Made by a program: the position numbers and the translations under genes
Notes under the pieces: model-generated
Told to the model about the DNA's origin: nothing
What the model saw: the letters and a program-made list of their open reading frames with translations, nothing else
The model's database searches: none
NCBI RefSeq assembly: GCF_002944405.1
Contig: NZ_CP024310.1
Coordinates: 248,001-312,000, forward strand
From: Sinorhizobium fredii
Lineage (GTDB): Bacteria > Pseudomonadota > Alphaproteobacteria > Rhizobiales > Rhizobiaceae
Direction of reading: 5' to 3'
DNA length: 64,000 nucleotides
In this document: one piece after another, positions 44,897-54,085 of the stretch
How the letters are laid out: each line of letters begins with the position of its first letter
Numbering within the stretch: position 1 is the stretch's first letter

Positions 44897-45663
44897 CCGG
44901 CAAATCGCGCTTCTGGATTGGCACCAGCTGGAAGATGAACAAGACGCTTTCCGAGGCCGAGCATTTTGTGCGGAGCCTCAAGGACGCAGACGCGACGCGT
45001 GATCGGCGCATCCAGCGCTTCGTCATTCCCGCTTTCACCGTCCTTCGCGAGGTCAAGGCGATGCTCGCCCAAACCTCCGTCAAGGTCGGCGCGCAGAACA
45101 TGCACTGGGCCGACCAGGGCGCGTGGACGGGCGAAGTCTCACCGCTGATGCTGAAGGACTGCAATATCGATCTGGTCGAACTCGGCCACTCGGAGCGGCG
45201 TGAACACTTCGGGGAGACCGACGAAACGGTGGGCTTGAAGACCGAAGCCGCCGTCCGGCACGGTCTTATTCCGCTGATCTGCATAGGTGAGACGCTGAGA
45301 GACCGCGACAGCGGTAACGCACCGGAAATCCTGGCTGCCCAGGTGCGCGGCGCGCTCTCGACATTGACCGCTGGGCAGAAAGAGGCCGAGGTCCTCCTTG
45401 CCTATGAGCCCGTCTGGGCCATCGGCGAGAAGGGCATCCCGGCAACCGCCGAGTACGCCGATGCGCGTCAGGCGGAAATTATCGCCGTCGCCGAAGAGGT
45501 GGTCGGTCGAAAGATCCCCTGCCTCTACGGCGGGTCGGTCAATCCGCAGAACTGCGAAGAGCTGATTTCGAGCCCGCACGTCGACGGGCTGTTCATCGGC
45601 CGTTCGGCATGGAGCGTCGAGGGGTACCTCGACATCCTTGCGAAATGCGCCGCCAAACTCTGA
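44893..45663 (+). CDS. tpiB: Triose-phosphate isomerase paralogue TpiB, candidate L-erythrulose-1-phosphate isomerase
   Basis: The 256-residue protein has the full TIM catalytic set: Lys near 14 in GTSWKMNKT, His in [15 protein letters not shown] and Glu in [13 protein letters not shown], with the closing phosphate loop YGGSVNPQN. In erythritol and related pathways the TpiB/LerI/EryH enzyme converts L-erythrulose 1-phosphate to D-erythrulose 4-phosphate. The position directly before rpiB and after the DeoR gene favours that role over glycolysis. The start overlaps the eryR stop. Confidence 0.9.
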   Translation: MTGKSRFWIGTSWKMNKTLSEAEHFVRSLKDADATRDRRIQRFVIPAFTVLREVKAMLAQTSVKVGAQNMHWADQGAWTGEVSPLMLKDCNIDLVELGHSERREHFGETDETVGLKTEAAVRHGLIPLICIGETLRDRDSGNAPEILAAQVRGALSTLTAGQKEAEVLLAYEPVWAIGEKGIPATAEYADARQAEIIAVAEEVVGRKIPCLYGGSVNPQNCEELISSPHVDGLFIGRSAWSVEGYLDILAKCAAKL

Positions 45664-45673
45664 GGAGAAACAC

Positions 45674-46147
45674 ATGAAGGTTGCCATTGCAGGAGACAGC
45701 GCAGGCGAAGGTCTCGCCAAGCTTTTGGCCGAACACCTGAAAGATCGCTTTGACGTCTACGAAGTCTCCCGAACCGAGGCGGGTCCCGATCCCTTTTACG
45801 CCAATCTGTCGGAGCGCGTCGCCTCCGGCGTGCTCGACGGCACATACGACAAGGCCATTCTCGTTTGCGGAACCGGAATCAGCGTCTGTATCGCAGCGAA
45901 CAAGGTTCCGGGCATCCGTGCGGCCCTGACACACGACACCTATTCCGCCGAGCGTGCTGCCCTTTCGAACAACGCGCAGATCATCACCATGGGTGCCCGT
46001 GTTATCGGACCGGAGCACGCTAAGTCGATCGCAGACACGTTTCTGGGCAAGACGTTCGACGAAGGCGGCCAGTCTGCGGGCAATGTCAGGGCGATCAACG
46101 ACCTAGACAGCAAGTATCATCCGGGCGTGCCGAGTTCGAGCAGTTAG
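45674..46147 (+). CDS. rpiB: Ribose-5-phosphate isomerase B paralogue RpiB, candidate D-erythrulose-4-phosphate isomerase
   Basis: The 157-residue protein starts at the ATG at 45674 (GAGGAGAA upstream) and has [18 protein letters not shown], the catalytic cysteine in [14 protein letters not shown] and the [14 protein letters not shown] stretch of the LacAB/RpiB family. In C4 polyol pathways the DerI/EryI member interconverts D-erythrulose 4-phosphate and D-erythrose 4-phosphate. It follows tpiB by 11 bp and closes the operon. A short inverted repeat AGTTGA/TCAACT follows the stop. Confidence 0.92.
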   Translation: MKVAIAGDSAGEGLAKLLAEHLKDRFDVYEVSRTEAGPDPFYANLSERVASGVLDGTYDKAILVCGTGISVCIAANKVPGIRAALTHDTYSAERAALSNNAQIITMGARVIGPEHAKSIADTFLGKTFDEGGQSAGNVRAINDLDSKYHPGVPSSSS

Positions 46148-46328
46148 TTGAGATCAACTCGGGGTGAGCACATGCATTCATCCAACTCGAGCCGTCGAGC
46201 AGGTAACAGAGATATAAACGTAGGGAGGTGGCAGTGATCGTCGGGGCTTTAAGAGAACGGCATCAACAGGAAGGCGAGAGTAGCGGTGACCCCTGAATCT
46301 GCGGTCCAATTAAAGTTGGGCGTTGTCG

Positions 46329-46451
46329 AAGCGAGGCCAAGGCACTGGTTACTCGGGCATCGAAAATCCGCTGTTCTACAAGGACAACACCCGAATGCTC
46401 TATGGCGATGCCAAGACCTCGCCCGAAAAGCTGCTGAGATTGATAGACTAA
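46329..46451 (+). pseudogene. pntB: C-terminal tail of NAD(P) transhydrogenase subunit beta (pntB)
   Basis: The frame reads GTGYSGIENPLFYKDNTRML then YGDAKTSPEKLLRLID and a stop at 46451. This is the conserved extreme C-terminus of PntB, which normally continues from a KRSM-x-SGYAG segment. No upstream PntB sequence exists; the previous 180 bp are unrelated. It marks a recombination or deletion end. Confidence 0.85.
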
Positions 46452-46527
46452 AGTTCCCCACGCTCTGTGCACGTGAGCGACACGAATGAGAACCGGCTCT
46501 CCCTCCGGTCTCACACAGAGCGTTTTG

Positions 46528-46557
46528 CCCCGCAGGCCTTTGCCTGCGGGGTCTTTT
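46528..46557 (+). terminator. Rho-independent terminator
   Basis: CCCCGCAGGC (46528-46537) pairs with GCCTGCGGGG (46542-46551) around a CTTT loop, followed by TCTTTT. It is the strongest intrinsic terminator in the window, probably inherited with the pntB tail. It would now end the tkt-to-rpiB transcript. Confidence 0.88.
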
Positions 46558-46741
46558 ATCCTGCCGTATTGAGGCCTTCCCAGTTCAGGAGGCCTTTAGG
46601 GGTAAATCGACATGTCGGACCTCAGGACCTTGCAAGCTCGTCGATATGCCAATCCGAACCTGTCGGACACTGCTGATCAACAGAAGTGTCCGGAGTTCGC
46701 CATCGGCAATATCTGAGTTGGACCATTTTAACTCATATTAA

Positions 46742-46759
46742 AGGTATAAGGTTATACCT
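46742..46759 (+). promoter_or_regulatory. GntR-type operator upstream of the chemoreceptor gene
   Basis: AGGTATAAGGTTATACCT is an 18-bp palindrome matching the consensus with one asymmetric base. The inner TATAAG resembles a -10 box. It lies 124 bp before the receptor start, placing chemotaxis under the same control as import and catabolism. Confidence 0.78.
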
Positions 46760-46882
46760 ACTATCAGCACTTTGATAAAGCTGCATGGCGCAGCACGTTT
46801 TCCTCATAAGCGTCGACAGCCAGAGATGGACTGGACGCTAAATCACCTCGTTCAAAGTTTACATCAAGCTGGCGGAGGAATG

Positions 46883-48751
46883 ATGCGAGATATTCGGAAA
46901 TTTGGCGTGGCGATACGTTTGTCGATCGCTTTCGGGATGCTGTTGTTCGCGATGGGAATTCTGTCTCTTTCGTCAATCAGGCAGGTGAATGAAATCAACG
47001 CAAAGCTCAGCCTCATAAATGGGAGTAACAGCCAAAAATACCGGAACGGCATTGATATGCTCGGAACGGTGCGTGATCGAGCAATGGCCTTGCGGGACGT
47101 CGTTTTGACCGACTCAAATACAGATCAAGCGACGACAATCGCGATGATGAAAAAGCTGCGGGCGTCCTATGCCTCGAACTCCGCGGAGTTGCAGAAGGCC
47201 GTAAACTCCGATGACTTCAGCACTGCCGCTGAGCGTCGTCTTGTTGATGGGCTGTCCGCATTTCAGAATGAAGCGGAGCCACTGATCGCCGAAGTTATCA
47301 AGCTGACACTTGACGGAAGAAAAGACCAGGCAAAGCCACTTCTCTTAAATAAATTACGACCCAAGTTGACGGCATGGATTGGTGCTCTGAACAAATTGAT
47401 CGACTACGAGCAGGCATTGAACCAGGGCGTAGGCGGCAAAGTCAAAGCGGCTTCTGACGAGTTTAAATCCCTGACCCTCACTGCGCTAGGTGTGGCTGCT
47501 TTGTTCGGAGTATTTGCGGCAGCGCTCACTACCCGCTCAATCATAGCGCCTCTGGCGAAGTTGCAGCAGTCAGTTCGTCAAATGATTGCCGGCGACATGC
47601 AGATTGACCGAGTAATTGAGCAACGGAGGGATGAAATCGGCCAGTTAGCTAGGCAGATATCCAGCCTCAAGACCCATATTATAGAGAAAGCTGAGCGCGA
47701 TGCGATTGCCGAACATCATCGACAGGATGCTGAGCGGCAGCGTTTAGAGAAGGACGGGGAAGAGCGCAAGCGGGCTGCCGAACAGACTAGTTCAGCCGTT
47801 GAGCAAGTTGCCGATGCTTTGAAAGAATTGTCGAAAGGCAACCTTTGCGTTCAGCTCAACCGGCCTTTCACGGAAGCTCTTGAGCCGCTCAGATTGGACT
47901 TCAATGCAGCGATCAACCAGCTTCGTGATGCGATGTCCGAGGTGAACTATAATGCGCAGGCGATTGCTGCAGGTGCTGAGGAAATCCGTACTTCCTCGAG
48001 CGAACTCGCGACGAGGACGGAGCAGCAAGCTTTAGTTGTTGAGCGGACGGCGTCGGTGCTCGCAGATATGACAAGGCAGGTCGTGGACGCTAGCCATAGA
48101 GCACACGAAGCAGGGGTCCTGGTCGATGAAACCAAAGAGAATGTCGAGCGGTCAGGCACGATAATGCGCGATGCTGTTGAGGCTATGACGAACATTCGGG
48201 CGTCTTCGGTTGAAATAGGCAATATCATCGGCGTTATCGATGAGATCGCGTCTCAGACAAACCTCCTGGCCTTAAACGCAGGCATTGAGGCGGCTCGCGC
48301 TGGTGAGACTGGCCGTGGGTTTGCGGTGGTGGCCCAGGAGGTCAGAGACCTGGCACAAAGGTCTGCGGCGGCCGCCAAAGAAATCCAGTCCTTGGTTGAA
48401 GTTTCTAACCTACATATAAATGATGGGGTTCAACGCGTGCACCAAGCCGGCAATGCCTTGGCACAAATCGTTGTTCAGGTGCAGAGTGTTAATCAAAACG
48501 TCGACGCCATTGCTCAAGTTTCTCGCGTTCAAGCAGACGGGCTCAAGGACATCAATTTCTCGGTAGAAAAAATTGAATCAGCGACACAACAAAATGCAGC
48601 AATGGTGGAAGAGTCGACCGCTGCCGTCCACAGTCTCGCGAAGGAGGCAGCCTCGCTTTTCGAGATGTTGTCCAGGTTCCAGGTGGACGACGGGCCAGCA
48701 AACACCAAGCGCGTAGAAGAGCCAGCGTTCTCTGTGGCCGTAGCATCGTAG
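46883..48751 (+). CDS. Methyl-accepting chemotaxis protein
   Basis: The 622-residue transmembrane receptor has a first membrane segment at about 12-33 ([14 protein letters not shown]), a periplasmic four-helix-type sensor domain to about 225 and a second segment near 228-245. Two HAMP-like regions follow, then the signalling domain. Its hairpin tip is [20 protein letters not shown] followed by [17 protein letters not shown]. There is no C-terminal CheR/CheB-binding pentapeptide. The ATG at 46883 fits GGAGGAA better than the adjacent ATG at 46880. The ligand is presumably the island's substrate, given the operator upstream. Confidence 0.93.
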   Translation: MRDIRKFGVAIRLSIAFGMLLFAMGILSLSSIRQVNEINAKLSLINGSNSQKYRNGIDMLGTVRDRAMALRDVVLTDSNTDQATTIAMMKKLRASYASNSAELQKAVNSDDFSTAAERRLVDGLSAFQNEAEPLIAEVIKLTLDGRKDQAKPLLLNKLRPKLTAWIGALNKLIDYEQALNQGVGGKVKAASDEFKSLTLTALGVAALFGVFAAALTTRSIIAPLAKLQQSVRQMIAGDMQIDRVIEQRRDEIGQLARQISSLKTHIIEKAERDAIAEHHRQDAERQRLEKDGEERKRAAEQTSSAVEQVADALKELSKGNLCVQLNRPFTEALEPLRLDFNAAINQLRDAMSEVNYNAQAIAAGAEEIRTSSSELATRTEQQALVVERTASVLADMTRQVVDASHRAHEAGVLVDETKENVERSGTIMRDAVEAMTNIRASSVEIGNIIGVIDEIASQTNLLALNAGIEAARAGETGRGFAVVAQEVRDLAQRSAAAAKEIQSLVEVSNLHINDGVQRVHQAGNALAQIVVQVQSVNQNVDAIAQVSRVQADGLKDINFSVEKIESATQQNAAMVEESTAAVHSLAKEAASLFEMLSRFQVDDGPANTKRVEEPAFSVAVAS

Positions 48752-49240
48752 TCGATCTTGCAAAGCAGGTTTTCAGTTCAAAGCGTGACCTGCCACTGAG
48801 AATCTCCGCCAGAATGGACTAGTGACGTTCAATGATCTGAATGCTGAAATCATGTATCACCCGACCAAACCCTCTACGAAAAGATCTGCTGGCCGCAGAC
48901 CGCGTCCATACCGTCAAAGGGTCATGCTCGGGCACAAGAAGCTAAAGAATCATGCGTCGCAGGTTCTGCAATTCTGTCGCGCCATCAGCGTAGCAGGAGA
49001 CGGCTTGGCGAGTTACCACCGTGCAGGCCCGATGGCACCTCCGCCTACGAGGTGCTCTTCTGGCTTAAGGCATTCACGAGCCTGCGTCGTGAGCAGTGAT
49101 CGCGAATTTCGGTTCGGTTGTCGGTGCTGAAGGAAACCACGATTGGTGGGGGACAGCGCGAGGAGCAGCCCAGTCCATTGTTGGCGATCGTGCGCTCGGC
49201 AGACGGCGTAGCTGCCTGAAGTAACGAGAAGGAAAAGAAG
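48752..49240. other. No supported gene between the chemoreceptor and GH3 genes
   Basis: A 102-codon plus-strand frame at 48822-49130 exists but has no ribosome binding site and Arg/Ser-rich, low-similarity content. The stretch has no operator of the regulon and no strong terminator; it probably includes the GH3 promoter near 49200. Confidence 0.5.
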
Positions 49241-51685
49241 ATGATAGACGTCAAGACACTCCTCGACGAGATGACCTTGGCCGAGCAAGTCTCCCTACTT
49301 TCAGGGGACTCGTTCTGGTCTCTTCCATGCATCCAACGGCTCGGGATCGGCACATTGCGACTCACCGACGGTCCAAACGGCGCGCGCGGTGCGGGTTCAC
49401 TGATCGGCGGCGTGTCAGCAGCGGCGTTTCCGGTCGGTATCGCCTTGGGCGCGACTTGGAACCCTGCCCTGATGCGAGCGGTGGGGGAGGCGCTTGCGGA
49501 AGAGGTTCAGTCCAAGGGAGCCCATGTTTCACTGGCCCCCACCATAAACATCCAACGCAGCGTCACCAATGGGCGGAACTTCGAATGCTATTCCGAGGAT
49601 CCTGTGCTGACGGCTGAACTTGCCGTGGGCTTCATCGAAGGTATGCAGGCCAAGAAGGTCAGTGCCACGGTCAAGCATTTTGTCGGCAACGAATCCGAAA
49701 TAGAGCGGACGACCATTTCCTCGGACATCGAGGAGCGCACCCTGCGCGAAGTGTATCTGGTGCCATTCGAGGCCGCGGTGAAGCGCGCGAAGACGTGGGC
49801 GGTGATGTCGTCGTACAACAAGCTGAATGGCACCTATACGGCCGAGAACCACTGGCTCCTGTCGGAGGTACTGCGCGGCGATTGGGGCTTTGACGGCGTG
49901 GTCATGTCGGATTGGTTCGGCTCGCGCTCGACGGCGCCGACGGTAAATGCGGGGCTGGATCTGGAGATGCCCGGCCCGAGCCGCGACCGCGGCGACAAAC
50001 TGTTGGCAGCCATCGAATCCGGCGAGGTGAGTGTCGACACCATTCGAGACCGCGTGCAGAACATTCTAACGCTCATGGTGCGCACGGGTGCCATCGACGA
50101 TCACCGTGAACTCACGGAGCGCGCCGACGACCGTCCGGAACATCGGGCTCTGATCCGGCGAGCGGGGGCCGAAAGCGCGGTGCTGCTGCAGAACGACGGG
50201 ATTTTGCCGCTGCCGCAGCAAGGAACTGTCGCGGTGATCGGGCCCAACGCCAAGGCCGCGCAGATCATGGGCGGCGGCTCGGCACAGCTCAATCCCCACT
50301 ACACCGTCAGCCCCTGGCAGGGATTGGCTCGTGCGATTGGCGAAGCGAACCTGCACTACGCCCAGGGATGCACCAACCACCGGTTCGAGCCGCTGATCGA
50401 AAATCCCACCACATTCGAATTCTTCCAGGGGCGCGAGCTTTTCGGTGACCCGGTGAAGGTGGTCGAAGAGCCGTCGAGCCTCGGCGTCTGGCTGCCGCCG
50501 GTTGCGGACGGCCTGGTCGACCCGCATCACTTCTCGGCTCGGATGCGCACACGGTTCACCGCAGCTGAAGACGGGATTCATCGCGTCGGGCTGACTTCGG
50601 CCGGACTCGGGCGGGTCTATGTGGACGGCGAACTGGTGGTCGATGCCTGGACCTGCTGGATCCGCGGCACCACGTTCTTCGAAGAGGGTTGCGAGGAGGT
50701 CGTGGGTGAGATCACGTTCGAGGCTGGTCGTACGTACGAGATCGTAGCCGAATATGTGCGGCACGACCATGTCAACCTCTACATCGCCGCCATTCGCGTG
50801 GGCATTGGCAAGGTTTCGGCCGAAGCGGAGATTTCCGAAGCAGCGGCCGTGGCGGCAAAGGCGGACCGGGCGGTCGTCTTCGTCGGGCGGACGAGCGACT
50901 GGGATACCGAGGGGTCGGACCTTCGCGACATCGCGCTTCCGGGCTTGCAGGACCGGCTGGTAGAGGCAGTGATCGCTGCCAATCCGAATACGGTCGTCGT
51001 GCTGCAGACGGGCGGACCGGTGGAAATGCCTTGGTTGTCCAGGGCGCGCGCCGTGCTGCAATGCTGGTATCCCGGACAGGAGGCCGGCAATGCCATCGCC
51101 GACGTGCTGCTGGGCACGGCCGAACCCTCGGGCCGGCTGGCGCAGTCCTTCCCCGCGCGTTGGCTGGATAATCCGACCCAGTCCGACGATCCCGAAGTCT
51201 ACCCCGGCAAGGACGGCCATGTGCGCTACGACGAGGGCGTTTTCGTCGGCTATCGTCACTATGACCGCACTGGCACTAAGCCGCTGTTCCCGTTTGGACA
51301 CGGGCTGGGGTATACGAGTTTTGCGATTGCCAATCTGACGGTCGGCACGCCAGACGATGCCGGATCAGTGACAGTGGCGCTGAAGTTGACCAATACCGGC
51401 GAGCGTGCGGGGGCGACCGTGGTGCAAATCTATGTGGGTGATATCGAGGCGTCGTTGCCCCGTCCCGTCAAGGAGTTGAAGGCATTCGCCAAAGTCGCCT
51501 TGGAACGAGGCGAGAGTCGGCCGGTGACATTCACGCTGGACGCCCGGGCCTTTGCCTTCTTCGATACCGCAGAGCGCTGTTGGCGGATCGAGAGTGGCGA
51601 GTTCACGGTTATGGCCGGTTTCTCGGCAGGCGACATTCGCTTGGCCGCCACCGTCACTCAGGCGTCCGCCACCATGCCATGCTGA
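49241..51685 (+). CDS. Glycoside hydrolase family 3 beta-glycosidase with PA14 domain
   Basis: The 814-residue protein has the GH3 N-terminal barrel with GPNGARG, VKHFVGNESEIER and the nucleophile Asp in GVVMSDWFGSRS (near residue 228). The GH3 C-terminal sandwich begins around 300. A PA14 insertion spans about 390-530 (FTAAEDGIHRVGLTSAGLGR, VYVDGELVV) and a fibronectin III-like domain with VTVALKLTNTGERAG closes the chain. No signal peptide is seen, so it acts in the cytoplasm. It could release a sugar, such as apiose or glucose, from plant glycosides. Confidence 0.93.
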   Translation: MIDVKTLLDEMTLAEQVSLLSGDSFWSLPCIQRLGIGTLRLTDGPNGARGAGSLIGGVSAAAFPVGIALGATWNPALMRAVGEALAEEVQSKGAHVSLAPTINIQRSVTNGRNFECYSEDPVLTAELAVGFIEGMQAKKVSATVKHFVGNESEIERTTISSDIEERTLREVYLVPFEAAVKRAKTWAVMSSYNKLNGTYTAENHWLLSEVLRGDWGFDGVVMSDWFGSRSTAPTVNAGLDLEMPGPSRDRGDKLLAAIESGEVSVDTIRDRVQNILTLMVRTGAIDDHRELTERADDRPEHRALIRRAGAESAVLLQNDGILPLPQQGTVAVIGPNAKAAQIMGGGSAQLNPHYTVSPWQGLARAIGEANLHYAQGCTNHRFEPLIENPTTFEFFQGRELFGDPVKVVEEPSSLGVWLPPVADGLVDPHHFSARMRTRFTAAEDGIHRVGLTSAGLGRVYVDGELVVDAWTCWIRGTTFFEEGCEEVVGEITFEAGRTYEIVAEYVRHDHVNLYIAAIRVGIGKVSAEAEISEAAAVAAKADRAVVFVGRTSDWDTEGSDLRDIALPGLQDRLVEAVIAANPNTVVVLQTGGPVEMPWLSRARAVLQCWYPGQEAGNAIADVLLGTAEPSGRLAQSFPARWLDNPTQSDDPEVYPGKDGHVRYDEGVFVGYRHYDRTGTKPLFPFGHGLGYTSFAIANLTVGTPDDAGSVTVALKLTNTGERAGATVVQIYVGDIEASLPRPVKELKAFAKVALERGESRPVTFTLDARAFAFFDTAERCWRIESGEFTVMAGFSAGDIRLAATVTQASATMPC

Positions 51686-51881
51686 CGAAGCGCGAGCAGC
51701 CCCGGCGGGGCCTGCGGCAAACTATCGATGTTAACGGATGGAGAGATCCGCTAATTCGGCGGGTCGAGACATCGGATGCCGGCATGCGCCGCATAATCCA
51801 GCCGATCACCGCGAATCTGGTTGCATGTGTGATGCCTTCACTATCTCCTCCCAAGAAAGATAAAATGCTTTGATCATTAGA

Positions 51882-52409
51882 CTAGGCGAGGATACTTCGC
51901 GCCGCCGCTGTTGAAGCCACTCTTCCCCCGGCAGCTTCGATCGCCTTCGCCGTCGTCTCCACTAAGGGGAGGGTTCCTCTTTCCGAGCCGCGTTCGAAAT
52001 CTGACCCTCTCGGACGTGTCCTCCCAACGCGAAACCGTCCGCCATCTTGGCGGAAACTCGACTGGCAATTGTGGATCCAAGGTCGACCAACCCAATCAGA
52101 ATCGGCGTGGAGCAGCGAAATGCTCGTAGCGCCGCGATCCAGAGTCAGCCGAATGGCCCCGGCAATGGCGCGATAGAGCCGGACGCCGACCTCGTCGCGG
52201 ACGCCAGCGATGATTTCCTCGATAACTGCTACATCGGTTGTCTGGTCGCCGGTGGTGACATCATAGGCATGGAAGTGGACTAGCGACGCTCCAGCCTTGC
52301 TGCACGCAATTGCCTCCGAGGCGATTTCATCCGCGGCCACTGGAATCTTGGGCTGGCGCTTACGGGTCCATGGTCCGTTCAAAGCGACCTCTATGATGGT
52401 TGCGCTCAT
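51882..52409 (-). pseudogene. Third BKACE (DUF849) gene with internal deletion and frame damage
   Basis: The minus strand from 52409 gives an intact N-terminal part: EVALNGPWTRKRQPKIPVAADEI, shown here in fragments as EVALNGPW and IPVAADEI, with the zinc His-x-His in SLVHFHAYD. After about residue 100 the sequence jumps to the family's C-terminal region. GGHVRE appears in a different frame near 52020-52050, and GSERGTLPLVETTAKAIEAA appears in the first frame. About half of a normal 280-300-residue protein is missing. It lies 39 bp downstream of apnO in the same direction, so an intact version was once co-transcribed with it. Confidence 0.8.
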
Positions 52410-52448
52410 AGATCCCGCGGCTCCGACTTCGAACGAAAAAGGAAGTCG

Positions 52449-53276
52449 TCAGGTGATGCGCCGGATGCTGTCCGCGATTTCCTTGGGCTCGAATACTTTC
52501 TTCCAGTCGTCCTTCATCAGAGCAGGGATGCCGAATTCGATCGCCTTGTTGCACGCGTCTGAGAAGACGCCATGCGTTTCCTCGAAAATCACCGCGCCTA
52601 GGACGTTCAGGTGGCCGAGCAGGAAATCCCGAGCCGCCTCCTTCGGAACTCCCCGGGCGACGCATTCGTCCATGGCCTTGCGCATGACGACAAGGAGCGA
52701 GGCGCAGACCGTTTCCGACAGGCCGGGTTCGAGCAAGGCGATTTGTTCAACCGTGACCCGGTGCGATCGCATGACAGGTGCCCAGATCACTTTGGCCACC
52801 TCTTCCCCAAGAGCATAATGCTCTTCGGGGCCTTGCATCAGCGCGGAGACTATGTGCTGCTTGGCCGCCACCCCTCCGAAGAAATCGCGCTTCGCGTGCG
52901 GGTCCGTCTCGTCGTTGAAGATCGGAGGGTGGCATGGATGAGTGACGAAGTACGTGAGGTCCGGACGGTCCGGGAGGTGTCCGGCCGCCGGCGCCGCGGC
53001 GTCGAGCGCGATCACCATCGTGCCCGGCCGGAGTTTCGCCTCAATGCTCGATGCCACTTTGCCTATCGCCGTGTCCGGGACGGCCAATATGACCACGTCG
53101 ACGCTGTCGAGTGCCTGATCGACATCAACGGTGCCGATGCCAAGCTCTCTCTCTAGGTGAGCCTTGCCGCCGGCGCTCACTTCGACGTGGCGAACGTCGA
53201 ACCGCGAGCCCTTGAGATTTTTCGTCAGGCGGCGTCCCATTTTCCCACCAGCCCCGAACAGCGCAACCGAAGTCAT
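52449..53276 (-). CDS. apnO: D-apionate oxidoisomerase-like protein
   Basis: The 275-residue protein has an N-terminal Rossmann motif (SVALFGAGGKMGRRL) and an all-helical C-terminal domain. It contains VILAVPDTAIGKV, YFVTHPCHPPIFNDETD, FGGVAAKQHIVSALMQGPEE and LLGHLNVLGAVIFEE. These blocks match what I know of ApnO, which oxidises D-apionate with hydroxymethyl migration to 3-oxoisoapionate. Database annotation would otherwise say phosphogluconate dehydrogenase C-terminal-like. GAGGAGGGAG precedes the ATG, and a consensus GntR-type operator lies 15 bp upstream. It is the key gene for interpreting the island. Confidence 0.82.
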   Translation of the reverse strand: MTSVALFGAGGKMGRRLTKNLKGSRFDVRHVEVSAGGKAHLERELGIGTVDVDQALDSVDVVILAVPDTAIGKVASSIEAKLRPGTMVIALDAAAPAAGHLPDRPDLTYFVTHPCHPPIFNDETDPHAKRDFFGGVAAKQHIVSALMQGPEEHYALGEEVAKVIWAPVMRSHRVTVEQIALLEPGLSETVCASLLVVMRKAMDECVARGVPKEAARDFLLGHLNVLGAVIFEETHGVFSDACNKAIEFGIPALMKDDWKKVFEPKEIADSIRRIT

Positions 53277-53291
53277 AAACTCCCTCCTCGG

Positions 53292-53335
53292 TGGTATGAG
53301 GTTATACCTTACCGCCTAAAGTTCTGATCAGTCAA
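53292..53335 (-). promoter_or_regulatory. apnO promoter with GntR-type operator
   Basis: The 18-bp palindrome at 53292-53309 reads TGGTATGAGGTTATACCT on the plus strand. On the minus strand a -35 TTGACT (53335-53330) precedes it, and the -10 region (TAAGGT, 18 bp spacing) overlaps its edge. Repression by occupancy of the promoter fits. Confidence 0.8.
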
Positions 53336-53421
53336 TTACCGACGCGTTGTTTTCCTGAATGCGGAGATTACGTCGACGGATGCCGCTCTACGTCAAGAAC
53401 GGAACGGCACTCTGGATCGGT

Positions 53422-53456
53422 GAACCCGTGAGACTACTGAAGCCTCTCACGGGTTC
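53422..53456 (-). terminator. Long inverted repeat overlapping the dhaL stop
   Basis: GAACCCGTGAGA (53422-53433) and TCTCACGGGTTC (53445-53456) form a 12-bp perfect stem with an 11-nt loop. The dhaL stop codon lies in the loop. It probably ends the TIM barrel-dhaK-dhaL transcript ahead of the separate apnO promoter. Confidence 0.7.
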
Positions 53457-54075
53457 CCTGAGACAACTCCTTAAGGATGAGGGCGCAAGACGTCGCACCA
53501 GCATCCAGGACGCCAAATGATCTTTCGCCGAGCCGGCTGGCTCGTCCGATGCGCGCAATCAGGTTCACTGTCGAATCGCGGCCGGCCTCCGCTGCCGCCA
53601 CGAGGAGTTCCAACGCTTCACCGAAGGATCTGCCTTCCGATGTCGCTTCGTCAAAAGCCTCGATAGCTGGCACCAACGTGTCGAGCAACGTCTTGTCGCC
53701 GACTTTGGCCGAACCGATCGCCTGAATACCCGTCAAGCCAGCATGCAGCATGCGGCTGAACGTCTTGTTGTTGATCCGTTCCACGTCAAGGATCTGCCCG
53801 GCAAATTCCGTGAACATAACGCCGTAAAGCGGACCCATCGATCCGCCGATCTCGGTCATCAGCACTGTTCCGACGGTCTCAAGCGCTTCTGCGAGCGAGA
53901 GCTCCTTGCCGCGTATCCGATCGGCCACCAGGCCGAAGCCCTTCGCCATATTAATTCCGTGGTCGCCGTCGCCGATCTTGCCGTCGATCTCGCTGAGGTA
54001 GGCACCGTTATCGATAATCGCGCCCGCCATGGAGAGAACGATGTCGCCGGCTGCCGCGTTTTTCAATGTTTGCAT
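53434..54075 (-). CDS. DhaL-type kinase subunit, candidate L-erythrulose kinase part
   Basis: The 213-residue protein from the ATG at 54075 (AAGGAGGGA upstream) has the DhaL nucleotide-magnesium motif GDGDHGINM near residue 35, TEIGGSMGPLYG near 75 and GDKTLLDTL near 110. The last corresponds to the Asp-containing phosphate-site loop of dihydroxyacetone kinases. With DhaK it phosphorylates a short ketose. No DhaM phosphotransferase is nearby, so ATP is the likely donor. Context suggests L-erythrulose. Confidence 0.88.
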   Translation of the reverse strand: MQTLKNAAAGDIVLSMAGAIIDNGAYLSEIDGKIGDGDHGINMAKGFGLVADRIRGKELSLAEALETVGTVLMTEIGGSMGPLYGVMFTEFAGQILDVERINNKTFSRMLHAGLTGIQAIGSAKVGDKTLLDTLVPAIEAFDEATSEGRSFGEALELLVAAAEAGRDSTVNLIARIGRASRLGERSFGVLDAGATSCALILKELSQGTRERLQ

Positions 54076-54085
54076 TGTTCCCTCC

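Noticed and set aside
29126..45663. A Calvin-Benson carbon-fixation locus
   Set aside because: No true RuBisCO, small subunit, phosphoribulokinase or CbbR; the RuBisCO-like protein is form IV and sits in a sugar operon.
44893..45663. Glycolytic triose-phosphate isomerase (TpiA)
   Set aside because: Catalytic residues would allow it, but the eryR-tpiB-rpiB order points to the C4-phosphate paralogue.
46616..46717. Small plus-strand frame after the pntB terminator
   Set aside because: About 33 codons without a good ribosome binding site or similarity; probably chance.
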